From: Istiophorus platypterus
Taxonomy: Eukaryota > Chordata > Actinopteri > Istiophoriformes > Istiophoridae
Direction: 5' to 3'
Assembly (NCBI GenBank): GCA_016859345.1
Contig: CM029122.1
Coordinates: 789,501-853,500 of the forward strand
DNA: 64,000 nucleotides
Shown here: positions 36,501 to 46,738 of the stretch, piece after piece
Layout: each line of letters opens with the position of its first letter
Position numbering within the stretch: position 1 is the first letter of the stretch
Translations under genes and position numbers: made by a program
The notes under the pieces: generated by a model
What the model was told of the DNA's origin: nothing
What the model saw: the letters and a program-made list of their open reading frames with translations, nothing else
Databases searched by the model: none

Positions 36501-39500
36501 AAGGAACGGAGGAGGAGGGAGGAGATGAAGGAGGAGCTGTCTGTACTTAGAGAGGCGGTACAAGAGGAACAAAGGGAAAAGACGGGGGTGCAGCAGGAGC
36601 TTATGAAGAAGAGAGAGGAGGTGACTGCTCTCAGAGAGGAGGTTCAGAGGGAGTGGAGGCAGAAGGCAGAGGTGCAGGAGGAGCTGAGGAGGTCCAGGAG
36701 TGAGTTTACAGTCATCACAGAGGAGATGCACAAGGAGCAAAGGGAGAAGGAGCAGACGCAGGAGAAGTTAACAAAGGTGGAGAAGGAGGCGACAGTTCTG
36801 GGACAGGAGTTGCAGAAAGAACGGAGGAGGAGGGAGGAGGTGCAAGAGGAGCTGAGGGGAGTGCAGCAGAGTGTGGCGATGATGGAGGTGAACCTGAGCT
36901 CCCTGCAGATTCAGGTACAGTCACACCTGTGGCCATAAGTATGTGGACGGCTACACGTTCTGTTCCAGTGGTTCTAAACTTCAGCTAATTCACTCTGATA
37001 TAAAACAACAGAAACAACATTAAAGTCTCAGCTTTGGTCTGAGAGAATTGTGTGATAGAGACATGTAAACACGTAGGGCCCAAAGTTTAGGGATCAAAAG
37101 TAATTGGACACTTGGCTACTAAATGTTATGATAGGAACATTGACCTTTCACCTGTAATGTGAAATTTTTCAATGACCATGGTTACTGAACAGTTAGGATG
37201 CAGAAGTTATGTTGGATGAAAACTATGACCATATAGTTTGTCCACCGGGAGGTGCAAGAGGAGAGTCGTCATGTTGTCTCCTACATGGAAACTCCTCGTT
37301 TTAGTGAGTTTTTTCACTTTCTCTCCATCTGTGTTTCAGGTGTCTGATCTGAGTCAGAGCAGAGAGCAGGCGAGGAAGGAGGTGAAGGAGAAGGAGGAGG
37401 AGAGGCAGCAGATGAAAGAGGGTCTGAGGGCTGCACTGGAGGAGATGACCCGGCTGAAACTCCTTTTACAGGTACACCACCTCCTGCTGGTAATGGAGGA
37501 TGGAAGCCAGTTTCTAATTGGAGTAGAGGGCGCTCTGAGGCGACATGAGGACAAACACTGTCCTGGTTTACTGTACTAGCTCAGCTTCACTGTCATTGGT
37601 CACCATGACAACTAACAAACGTGATCATTTGTCACACGACCCTCTTTCTCGTGTGATATGACGTCGCATCTTTAAATTTTTAACATCCATTTAGTGTATC
37701 AGAAAATTAAACCTGGTGTTTTAAACATTAAGAGACGTTCACGCATTAAAGTCTCAACATATTTAAAATCAACATCAACCCTCCTCCAGTGACTTAGCCA
37801 GAGACTGTCCATGAATCATACATCGTAGCCAGGTAACAGTCACATGACCACAACCTACAAGGATGTAGCCTGATACCTGAGCAAACATAAGAACACCATG
37901 ACACCTCGGATCCTACCAGTGTAGATTCACTGACACATCAGTCAGCACTATGATGTGGTGGGAACAAAATCCTCAGTCCTGGTTCTGTGTAGAACAGATA
38001 TTTTTTGTGAAATTAATATGAGACTTAGACTGACTGAGTCAAATCAAGTGGATTTCTTCCAAAACAAAGCTCCCTCTTTGTGTTTCCATGCTGAGCTCGA
38101 ACCCAAGTAAAGCTCAGGAATGTCGTATGTAACAGACTATGGAAGATAAAACTCATAACTACAGAAAAATATTTTGCAATGAATGAGGAATTTTGGATTT
38201 TTCTCCAAGACAAACCACTCGTTTTAAAACATCTGTCCTTTAAGACCCTAAAGGTAGCATGTGAGGATGTAACTAACACAAGAAGTCGGATGTTTTTGGC
38301 TGAGTGGTCAGCCTGCAGACCCAGGCTAACTGTTTCCCTCTGTTTCCAGTCTTTATGCTAAGCTAAGCTAACATTTTCCCTCTCTTTCCAGTCTTTATGC
38401 TAAGCTAAGAGCTAAGCTAACGGTTTCCCCTATGTTTCTATCTATCTGTTAAAAAATACTGAACTGTTCCTCTGAACATTCATCATTTTCACGTTCTGCC
38501 ATCCAGGGGAGCCATACAGAGGGGGAGCGTCTAAGGAGAACCCTGAAGGAGAGGAAGGAGGCGGCGGAGAGGATCAGAGAGGAGAACTCGAGGACTGTCA
38601 GGGAGGAGGTACTGCGACAGGGGGAGGGGGGGCAGGAAGAAAGAGGAGAGGTGGAGGAACTGAGAGCAAGAGCCAAGGCCCTGGAGAAGAGGAGGAGGGA
38701 GGTGATGGAGGACCTAGAGGAGGCTCAGCAGGCGAAGGTGAAGATGGAGAACGAGATGAGGGAGGCAGAGGAGCAATGGAGGAGCAGAGTGGAAAAGATC
38801 GAGAGGGAGCAGGAGCTGAAACTGAAAGTTCTGTCGAGAGAAATACAGACACTGAAGGAGAGACAGGAGGAGACAGAGAAGGATTGGAGGTCCAGGGTGG
38901 AGGAAGCGAGGAGGAAGTTGGAAGAGAGCCAGGCTGAGCTGAGCAGTGTCAGAGCCATGATGGCCATTTTGGAGCATCAGAAAAAACAGATCTCTTCGAT
39001 GGCTGCTGAGAGAACGCAGGAGGTTGATAGACTGAGAGAAAGGGAGGAGGAGGATGAGGATGTAAAGGAGTTGGGTGGGCAGAAAAGGAGGAGGAGGAAG
39101 AGGACAGACCAAAGAGGAGAGGTGAACATTTAACAGAAAACACTGTGCAGTTAGGAGATGTTTTGGGAGACAGGAGAAAACACTTGATGTTTTTAAACAG
39201 CTAATGTTTTTTTTTACTGGGTAGCAGGAGCAGGAGGAGGAGCAGCAGCAGATCTCCCTGCTGCAGGAGAAAGAGGAGATCAGGAGGCTGCTGAGACAGA
39301 GAGAATCTGAGGTTAAAAAAAATATCATTATCTTAACTTTTACTTGCTGCTGAATTGTCTCTGAGTCCAGGTGTGAATGCATCCATCCTCAGAATGTGGT
39401 CTGAGGTGGTCTGGGCTGCGTAGGTGCCACATTTTTTTTATCTAGAATAAATATATATATTTATAACGTGTAAATATAGAATCAGAGATCTCAGTAAAGA

Positions 39501-40078
39501 CTCTGCATACATCTGTTTGTTTTATTCTCCTAAAACACAAAGAAACTAAACATACAAATGAAAACACAAAAAACAACACAGAAAATCACAGTGAAACAAA
39601 AGGTGCATATGAAATCACAGAGTTCATATTCGCTGTGTCTGTTGTGTTATAAGACACAGGCAGCAAGACACTGAAAAACAGAAGTTTTAAAATGAACTTC
39701 AGGAGGTTCCAGCTGTACATTTCCCCTCATTTTTACATGTTATATTTTCACTGTGACACCATGATTATTGATTATTGACATTATTTTGTAGCTGAAACTT
39801 TTTGTTATTGCTGATTGTGGTTATCAAGGTGTACACTCTGACTCAGAGGACAGAGCAGCTGCAGAAGGACAGGGATCAAGTCCGATTGGCTCTGGAGCAA
39901 ACTGAGGCGGCTCTGATTGGCTACAGGGAAAGAGTCCACCAACAGGAGAGGAGCTCGAGGGCTGGATCTAACCCAGACGAGGTCAGCATGTCCCCTAATT
40001 GGTTGAAAAGTCAGTTTAGTCACTCAGAGGAGACAAAGGTCTGCCTGAGCACCTGATTGGGGTGGAGCTAAATGTATT

Positions 40079-40173
<95 letters not shown>

Positions 40174-40718
40174 GGCAGGATGTGGGGGACAGACTTTTGG
40201 TCCTGCAGCACCTGGTAGCTGAACTGGAGCTGGAACAGAAACGACTGAACAAGAAAAACACTCATCTGGAAAATCAGAAAGACAAACTGAAGAAGGACAG
40301 AGAAACACTGAGGGACACACTGAGACAGGTATGTGCACACACACACACACAAAACTGAGAAAGACACACACACTTGAATTTTTAACTATACCTTTGTGTT
40401 CCAGGTGGAGGAGGAGCGTTCAAGGCTCAGACAGCAGCTGATTGACAGTAGCAGATCTCAGGTGAGACAGACACACAAAGGAACTTGTTGTTGTAATTAG
40501 GTTCATTTTTAACACAGAATAATTTCATCTGCAGTAATAACAAGGAAACGTCATAAAAACACAGAAATATCTTGTTATGACATATAAAGTATCTTTTTAT
40601 TACAAGAAAATGAACGAAATATCATTCATGATGTCATTAATTATTTAACTGAGCAAAATAACTTTTCTTCTAAATGAAACTTTGCCGCTCCATACTCATC
40701 AGTTGCAGTGCTGCACCT

Positions 40719-40752
<34 letters not shown>

Positions 40753-41237
40753 CTGTCTGTCTGTCTGTGTGTGTGTGTGTGTGTCTGTGTGTCTGTGTGT
40801 GTGTATGTGTGAGAGAGAGAGTGTGTGTGTGTGTGAGAGAGAGTGTGTATAAACCCCTTTCTGTTTTTCAGGAGTCTGACACAACAGAAGAAGAGCGCCT
40901 GAGGAGTCGAGTGAGGGAGCTGGAGGACCAGGTGAGAACATCACAGAAGTTTCAGGTGTTTTGAGTTGTCAGGTGGATGACGATCATGTCATCGTGTCTC
41001 TCCCCTCAGGTTAATCAGCTCCGTCTCTTATTGGCCGCGGATCAGCGGCAGAGGGCGGAATTTATTCAGCAGTCCTCCAGAAACAGCCAATGGCTACTCT
41101 CGCTGAGACACGACCTCAACGATTCACTGGCCGTCGTCACACACCGTCCAGTCTCGTCTGTCCTGGAGTCTGAGACGCAGCGATTGGACCGTAGCCTGAG
41201 GGAGGAGGAGCTTAGGATGTCCCTCAGCCAATCATAA
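22955..41237 (+). CDS. Rootletin-family coiled-coil protein (CROCC / CROCC2 / CEP250 group)
   Basis: Rootletin-family proteins form the ciliary rootlet and the intercentriolar linker. Exons: 22955-23095, 23210-23347, 23689-23766, 23905-23975, 24135-24300, 24622-24728, 24905-25255, 25343-25469, 26306-26443, 27025-27173, 28234-28383, 29106-29184, 29308-29385, 30284-30430, 30567-30676, 30815-30956, 31043-31236, 31408-31535, 31795-34819 (giant), 37340-37471, 38507-39121, 39228-39311, 39829-39981, 40179-40328, 40405-40461, 40872-40931 and 41010-41237 (TAA 41235). All junctions are GT-AG with consistent phase except after the giant exon (see the duplication). With one copy of the duplicated unit and the missing base restored, the length would be about 2330 residues, near rootletin (about 2020) and CEP250 (about 2440). 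ATG 22955 has a good context (A at -3, G at +4). The CROCC, CROCC2 and CEP250 identities cannot be separated by eye. Confidence 0.88.
23151..23209 (+). repeat. (CT)n tract that forms the exon 2 polypyrimidine tract
   Basis: An uninterrupted CT run of about 55 bases leads directly into the TAG acceptor at 23207-23209 of the rootletin-like gene. Its length is likely to vary between individuals. Confidence 0.95.
24340..24514 (+). repeat. (TA)n, (GATA)-like and (GA)n compound microsatellite
   Basis: This is an AT-repeat block (about 24421-24485) with TAGATATA interruptions, followed by a pure GA run (about 24490-24514), inside intron 5. A (TG)n run at about 24583-24615 then reaches the exon 6 acceptor. 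Confidence 0.93.
25343..31535 (+). CDS. Exons 8-18: proximal coiled-coil rod
   Basis: Residues 351-831 form almost continuous heptad coiled coil rich in Glu, Gln, Arg and Leu. Exons are small (78-194 nt) and most introns are phase 0 or 2, matching throughout. Exon 16 ends at 30956 (donor GTAGAG). Reading on gives a stop at about 31010, so the donor is required. Exon 18 ends in phase 1, which fits the unusual acceptor CTGAAG at 31794 of the giant exon. Confidence 0.88.
26444..28233. other. Introns 9 and 10 of the rootletin-like gene
   Basis: The intervals are 26444-27024 and 27174-28233. A short (TG)n tract at about 26988-27010 precedes exon 10. A run of 9 G bases lies at about 28119-28127. 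No other element is recognised. Confidence 0.5.
28384..30283. other. Introns 11-13 of the rootletin-like gene
   Basis: Exons 12 and 13 (29106-29184, 29308-29385) lie within this stretch. In intron 13 the sequence from about 29811 (AGGTGCTATGTGTAGGTTTT) resembles the end of a common fish MITE-type repeat, but I could not find a second terminus, so I do not call an element. Confidence 0.35.
30436..30503 (+). repeat. (CT)n tract beginning at the exon 14 donor
   Basis: The donor GTACCT at 30431 runs straight into about 68 bases of CT repeat, followed by GAGAGAGAGAG. The CT and GA parts could pair as a hairpin in the pre-mRNA. Confidence 0.93.
31795..34819 (+). CDS. Giant rod exon 19 (copy 1 of the duplicated part), frameshifted at its 3' end
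   Basis: This single exon of 3025 nt encodes about 1000 residues of uninterrupted Glu/Arg/Lys/Leu heptads; the + strand is extremely purine-rich. It begins GEIECLRGEL. From about 33294 on it is repeated at 35390-36914. Near its end it reads CTCCTGCAG, where the second copy has CTCCCTGCAG. The missing base makes the exon end in phase 2 and not phase 0, so joining to either copy of the next exon gives a TGA within a few codons. The base could be a true deletion, a polymorphism or a sequence error. Inside the exon, 34126-34440 and 34441-34755 are a 315-bp (105-residue, 15-heptad) tandem repeat. Confidence 0.8.
33294..37415 (+). repeat. Tandem duplication of about 2.02 kb spanning exon 19 end, an intron and exon 20 start
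   Basis: Unit 1 is about 33294-35320 and unit 2 about 35390-37415. The offset is 2097 bases at the left and 2095 after the small indels. Exonic and intronic parts are almost letter-for-letter the same; the intron of about 425 bp (34820-35244 against 36915-37339) shows no difference that I could find. The junction carries a templated insertion of about 70 bases and a GATGAA microhomology. Confidence 0.92.
35245..36914 (+). pseudogene. Fused exon 20a / exon 19b: second copy of the rod segment, interrupted by a stop
   Basis: After the acceptor at 35244 the sequence is the start of exon 20 (VSDLSQSREQARKEV) up to about 35320. It then switches to a patch of about 70 bases copied from 33669-33737, and at about 35390 to copy 2 of exon 19. 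In the phase-0 frame set by the acceptor there is a TAG at 35353-35355. Downstream, the copy-2 frame is open from 35355 to 36914 and ends in the correct phase 0. Copy 2 also lacks 2 bases near 35813 and 1 base near 35880, so about 22 residues are read in another frame before the rod sequence returns. As assembled it cannot be translated from the upstream exon. Confidence 0.75.
37340..41237 (+). CDS. Exons 20-27: distal rod and C-terminus
   Basis: Exon 20 (37340-37471) continues past the duplication with KEGLRAALEEMTRLKLLLQ. Exon 21 is a 615-nt rod exon. Exon 22 (39228-39311) has a NAGNAG acceptor (TAGCAG) that could add one Gln. Exons 23-26 are short phase-0 coils. The last exon (41010-41237) leaves the heptad pattern with NSQWLLSLRHDLNDSLAVV, then ESETQRLDRSLREEELRMSL before TAA at 41235. 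All eight exons are divisible by 3, so skipping any internal one keeps the frame. Confidence 0.88.
37472..38506. other. Intron 20 of the rootletin-like gene
   Basis: No exon is supported. The right part (about 38300-38440) is an interspersed repeat, listed separately. Confidence 0.5.
38300..38440 (-). repeat. Interspersed repeat, copy 2 (reverse of 838-970), itself partly doubled
   Basis: The + strand reads CCAGTCTTTATGCTAAGCTA twice in tandem, each preceded by TTTCCCTCT. This is the reverse complement of the AGCTTAGCACAAAGACTGG family seen at about 838-970. Confidence 0.6.
40080..40172 (+). repeat. (GT)n microsatellite at the exon 24 acceptor
   Basis: A GT run of about 92 bases stops only a few bases before the CGGCAG acceptor at 40178 of the rootletin-like gene. 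The intron has no other pyrimidine tract at its 3' end. Confidence 0.95.
40544..40721 (+). repeat. 178-bp segment shared with ccdc141 intron 1 (copy A)
   Basis: From GGAAACGTCATAAAAACACA to GTGCTGCACCTCTG this is nearly identical (about 3-4 differences) to 47560-47737. Both copies are followed by a (GT)n tract and then by an exon. No terminal inverted repeats or ORF are visible. Confidence 0.88.
40722..40850 (+). repeat. (GT)n / (CTGT)n / (GA)n compound tract before exon 26
   Basis: Alternating TG runs, CTGT units and GAGAGA blocks fill the space between copy A of the shared segment and the exon 26 acceptor (40871). Confidence 0.92.
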
Positions 41238-42287
41238 TATCTGGAAAAAAACCTCTTTAAAAGAAGCTTCTTACCAAAAACTTTAAACCAAAACAGGCAC
41301 TAAGACAATCTGCTTTATTGTCGCTATGGAAACAGCTCTGGTATTCACATTTTACTGAGTTTTTTTAAAGGACATTTAACACAACAGAGTTTAGAGTTGT
41401 CCTCTGATTGGCTGTTAGCATTCAAGTCACTGTCTCTGCCTGTAGTAGCAACAGAGCGGAGAGGAAGAAGAGCTCATGCCAGTGAACATGAATGAAGAAA
41501 GAATCATCAGTTTGCAACGGTTTAATGAGAAAGAAAATCAATTTTTTTGTCAGAGCACAAGGATCCTCACATATTTGTTTACATCATCAGTCTTTTTTCC
41601 TGTGAATCCAGGTGTTTTACTAACAGTGGAGCAGCAGCATGGCTGGATGTAAACTTTACAACCTGAGCCTGTCTGAAACTGAGTGAACCACAGAACTACC
41701 TGATGGACGAGGCCAACTAAACTACCTCCGACCTGGTAGCTGGCTCCACCTCCTCTGCTGCCATCCAGTGTGACTGTCAGGGCTGTCAGCCAATCAGGAG
41801 AGAGGACTTATTGACTGAAATACGACCGGTACATACGACACTTTGACTTTACACACGCGTGGTTGCCATTGACCACAGGGAGCTTCACTCACTGAGTCCA
41901 GACTAGAAGGACAAAACCCGAGCAGCTTCCTCTGTTTGGAGACTTTTTAAATCGTATCCAACCAATTACTGTCAAGTTAAACCAGTTAATGTCAACACTC
42001 AATAGCAGTTAGAAGACACTCAGTTTTATTTTTTAAAACAGTGTTTAAAAAAACATCCCTTAGCTTTATAACAATCCCTAATGTGACAGTTGTGTGTCAG
42101 TTATTGATCAGTTATTTATGTGTCAGTTTACAGAGTTATTTGTTTTGTATATGTATTTATAATCAGTTTGAATAATCAGTCAGATCTCTGAGCCCAGACA
42201 CTCTACATTTCCCATGATCCTTCAGTCCGAGCTGTGACTCTGGCTTGCCAGAAGGTCAGAGGTCAGCTCTGTATTTGAGTAAAGTTC

Positions 42288-42293
42288 AATAAA
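42288..42293 (+). terminator. Candidate poly(A) signal of the rootletin-like gene
   Basis: AATAAA about 1.05 kb after the stop codon is followed within 25 bases by T/G-rich sequence. The 3' UTR would be 41238 to about 42310. No other canonical signal stands out in this interval. Confidence 0.6.
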
Positions 42294-42667
42294 GTTTTTA
42301 CCAGGTGAGTAGTTTTTCATGTTTGTTCTGACTGTTGTGACCTCTCCAGCCTGCAGGGGCGCTAACAGCAGTTTAACTTCCAGTTTTTTTTAATTCTCAC
42401 GTTTCCAGCTGTGTTCCAGCTGTGGGCTGATGTGGTATTTTCTGCGTAAGGCTGTTAATGCATGAAGCGTCGATGTGTTTGTGGAAGAAAGAAGATACAG
42501 ACGAGACCAGGTCTGGTCCCGTCTGCAGCTGTCAGTCGTTCCTGGTGTACCTGTGTTACAGTGTAGTTAGACCCTTTTATAACACACGCAAACACACACA
42601 CCCTCTTATAATCAGTTTAAATCCTCATATTAACAGAAGGTTTCAGAAATCAGTATTGTTTTCTGTT

Positions 42668-42763
42668 TGTGATGATGATGATGATTATTATTATCATTAT
42701 TATTATCTATTATTATTATTATTGTTGTTATTATCATTATTATTATTATTATTATTATTATCC
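42668..42763 (+). repeat. (ATT)n / (GAT)n trinucleotide repeat, intergenic
   Basis: Short GAT units grade into interrupted ATT units in the gap between genes 2 and 3. A short hexamer array (GGGAGA)n follows at about 43334-43370, just before the probable ccdc141 first exon. Confidence 0.9.
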
Positions 42764-43329
42764 TGTATTGCAGTATTAGGGTCAATATAACTCTGTGGGT
42801 CTGTGTTTGTACGTTGATGCTGTATACACTGGTTGGATAGTTCTGGGTTGAGGTTCCTCGTCTCCGACTTTGCCGCCGTGATGCTCCCGTTTCCCTTTCG
42901 GTTGAACAGCGTTTGTGTGTCGCTGCCGTGGATCTCAACACTTTGACGTGAAGTCAGGAAGCTGTTGTGGCTTGAATCCACATCCTCAGGCCCATCGCTT
43001 CAGCAAATGCAGTGATATCACTGGAAATACTGGTTGTAATTATAGTCCCACTTTCAAAGCTTTACTGAGGTCAGTATAGAGAAGGCTCTAGTGATTCTAA
43101 TGATTAAATCTACCGCATCATTACTGGGTCATTATTACTATTATTATTATTACAAAATTAGAAACAAAAGTATTTTTCTGTATACAACAAAAAAATCCCC
43201 TATAGTAGAACAGTCTTATTTTATCTGTCTAGTTATTTATGGCCATCGCTGTATGATTAATGGTTTCGATTATTAACCACTGACGAGCTCCATTCTTTGA
43301 CTGTTGCGTCTCCAGTTTGGTCCCTTTAC

Positions 43330-43512
43330 ACTGTGAGGGAGAGGGAGAGGGAGAGGGAGAGGGAGAGGCGTTAGTCTGTGTCTCTCTGCCACTCAGAGGT
43401 GTGATGATCTGAGTGGAGACCGGGTCTATTTTTACCTCCCTCGGCTCTGTTTCCTCTCAGAGTGTTGGCGGCTCCGCAGCGGCAGCAGGGAAGAGTCCGG
43501 ATCCCCGGAAAC
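43330..43512 (+). promoter_or_regulatory. Probable non-coding first exon / promoter region of ccdc141
   Basis: The GC-rich stretch ending CCCCGGAAAC is followed by a perfect donor, GTGAGT, at 43513. It contains no suitable in-frame ATG, so it would be a 5' UTR exon spliced to the coding exon near 45363. The start site is not visible. The (GGGAGA)n array sits just upstream or within it. Confidence 0.5.
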
Positions 43513-45362
43513 GTGAGTCAGGTACTGAGATCTTTACTCGTCTCTCCAGAAACTTAACGTTATTGTTGATAAAAGTCTGTGGTAAAGCAAATCATTGTCT
43601 CACAGGTTTTATCACTGAAATAAAATCTTTATCCTCTATCATTTATTAGTATTGTATTAATATGGAATAGCTGGTTTATTTATTAGTATAAGCAGAATAT
43701 AAAGACGCAGTAACTGGTTTCTTTCGGACTTTGATCAGCTGTGATCAGGTCTCAGTGTTTGTTAACGTCTCTGTCAGCGACCCTGACTCCTCCGGTGGAA
43801 ACATCATCAGTGGAGGCTGCTGGATAAACGGAGGACGAACCATGACACAGTGAAACAGCTGGAACCGTAGAACATGTAGAACATGTAGAATAAAGACTGA
43901 AACATGATCATGATCTAGACCAGACAATAAATTAATTTAGAATCTTAAACTTTAGAATCTGTTGACCTAATGAAAGATGAACTGATTTTAATATTGTTTA
44001 ATATGTGTTGCTCTTGTTTATCATTTATTCTTTATAATTTTGTGCGTTAAAGACATAAAAATAGAAAACGACCATGATCTTCAGCTTCATTCAATTAACG
44101 AAGAGTTTTACAGAACAGTATCAGTCATCTACTAATAGTAACCATCAGTAAAACAACCTGGTCAGGTTGTAAATAATAATAAAAACAATGTAGGAAAAAC
44201 ATTTATCAATAACTTGAAAAGTATTTTATAGATTACTGACATTTATAGCTATGTTACTGAAAAAAAGAATAAATGCCATCCAAAGAGATTGCTCACAATC
44301 TGGCAAAAACACATTTATTCTTATTAATGGTTTATGACTCATTTATGAACCATTAGTAAACTACACATGAACTGTTAAATTATTAATGAACCATAATAAA
44401 TGATGAATGAGCCCTTTCATTTTTAGTCAAGCTTTCAGCTAAAACTTGAAGAGCCTTCATTCTGAGTGAACTGTCAGAAAGTTTTTTATTTGATGTGCTT
44501 TATCCGGCGACAGCTTTTCCAGATGTTAGTTAATGTTGTTAAGCAGCTGTTTCTGCTGCATCTTGTAAAGCAAAGATGACATCGCGTGATGGAAGAAAAA
44601 ACCAATAACTTTCTTCTGAATCATCGGTTTTGATCGAAACAAATGACAGGCTCCTTTGCTGCAGATTAAAATGTGAAGGTGTCACTTTGACAAACAAACA
44701 GAAGATTATCCTTCATTAAAAAAATGATTTCTGGTTGAACCCTTATATAAAAGGGTTAAAACCAGCTCCACATCAGACAACTGCAGCAGTAACATTCTTC
44801 CTTAATTTATCAATAAATAGTCGCAGGAAGTACATGTTCCAAATTTGACTCACATACTTTAACTTAAGTAACATTTTCATCACAGGACTTTTACTAATAA
44901 CAGACTTTTACAGTGTTGTATTTGTACTTTCATTTTTACATTTTTCTCCCTCCACTGATCATGTTCTCTGTGTTCAGCTGTAATTGTGAAGAGAAGATGA
45001 AACTCCAGCAGCCAACACCTGGATTACAGCTGCTGGATGGATCCACACCATGAACTAAACCCTCCTCCTAATGCAGACCGGTTCAGCTTTAGCTGAGGAA
45101 CTCTCTGGGAGACTGTGAAGCCGCCAACATTGGTAATACAATGGATACAATGAAACAAAGGAAAATGAGAGAACAAGAAATGAAATGAAATGAAATAAGA
45201 GAACAAGAATAAACCAGGAAAGTGGAGGAAGACTGGCTGAATAAAGCAAAACACAGGAAACTATGAGAAAAATTCACTTTGTAGAAATTTTAAATAAAAG
45301 ACAAGTATAAACACACGTCAACCTCTTAACTTCCACCAGGATCCTGGTTTTATTTTTTTATC
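43513..45362. other. ccdc141 first intron (putative)
   Basis: The sequence is AT-rich with no recognised exon. The antisense ORFs at 45024-45535 are coincidental or shadows of the coding exon. Confidence 0.45.
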
Positions 45363-46658
45363 ATGATGACCGGAGAGACTGAAGAGATGGCCACATGTGG
45401 ACGACAAAAGAAGGTGGGAAGGATGATGGGGGGAGGAGGAGGAGGATGCAACATGAAGCCTCCTCGGTCTTTCACCACTCTCAGCACGATCGCCATCCAG
45501 GCCGGCCAATCACAGATCGTCGTCTCTGTCCTCAAGGTGTGTAGAGACCTCGTTTTTGTTTGATGACAAACCTTCCACCTTTACGCTTGCCGCTGCTGAA
45601 ACCCAGCGGATCCAGATCAGGGGGAAGAAGTTCCCGGATTAACTTGACACAAACGAACACATGACACGGGTGAAGGGGGTCACATGACCAACGTAGGGGT
45701 TGAACCGTGGTGAAGTAGCATTAGTGAGGTATAAAGCCATGTTGACATTGTGTCAGAGTCTGTTACAACATGCATCCAATTGGAAAAAAAAACCCTTGGG
45801 GTCAGCCACCTGGTTAATTTAAGGTGGAAGGATGTGATTAACAACAAAAACCTTTGTCTTTAAAGTTATTTGTACCTGACAAATACATGTAAATAAACTA
45901 AAACCAGAGACATCTGTAAATAAAGCTCTGAAGGTGAAGGAACTTGTAGCACAACCTTCACAAGATGAAGCCTCATTGTTCAGTCATCCAGTTGGTAATA
46001 AAAAATTTCCATCACAATTTACTCAACTCGATGCTAAAAACCGGTTTATGGAGAAGATGTGTAGAAGACTATCAGTGATCTACTCACGAGAAAAAAGACT
46101 TATTGTTGTCATCTGTGAGGTTTGACTCTAGATATTAGACCCTTAGTTATGACTTTAGCTTTAGTTTTACTGAGAGGTATCAGTGTTAGCTAGTTTGGTT
46201 TTTTTTATTTAGTCTTATTATTACTTATTTATCTTATAGTCTGTTCATTTTAACTTTTTACATATTCTTCCTTTGAGGGCTGTTTCAGACATTCGGTCAC
46301 TTTTCAGGTCTGTGGTATCAGAACCAGTCCAGAACCAGAACACATAATATGTCTCTGCTTTCAAGGTCCAACAACATTACTGTCAGATTTATTGAAATAT
46401 CTAAAGAGTAAAACCATAAATGTGGAGTCTGTGAGTCTGGTAGGATTTGGGTATAAATACATTACAACATTTAAACCACTGACTTTTATTTATGGATGAT
46501 AGTCATAGTAATTTGCATGAATAACAGGTGTACGGACCAAAATCTTCAACCCACAGCAACACTTCAAAAGTAGCTTAAAACCACAGACCTGGCGACCCTG
46601 TGTGTTCATGTGCTGTTTCCTGTTATAGCACAAACTATTTACTGATGCTGCTGTAAAG

Positions 46659-46738
<80 letters not shown>

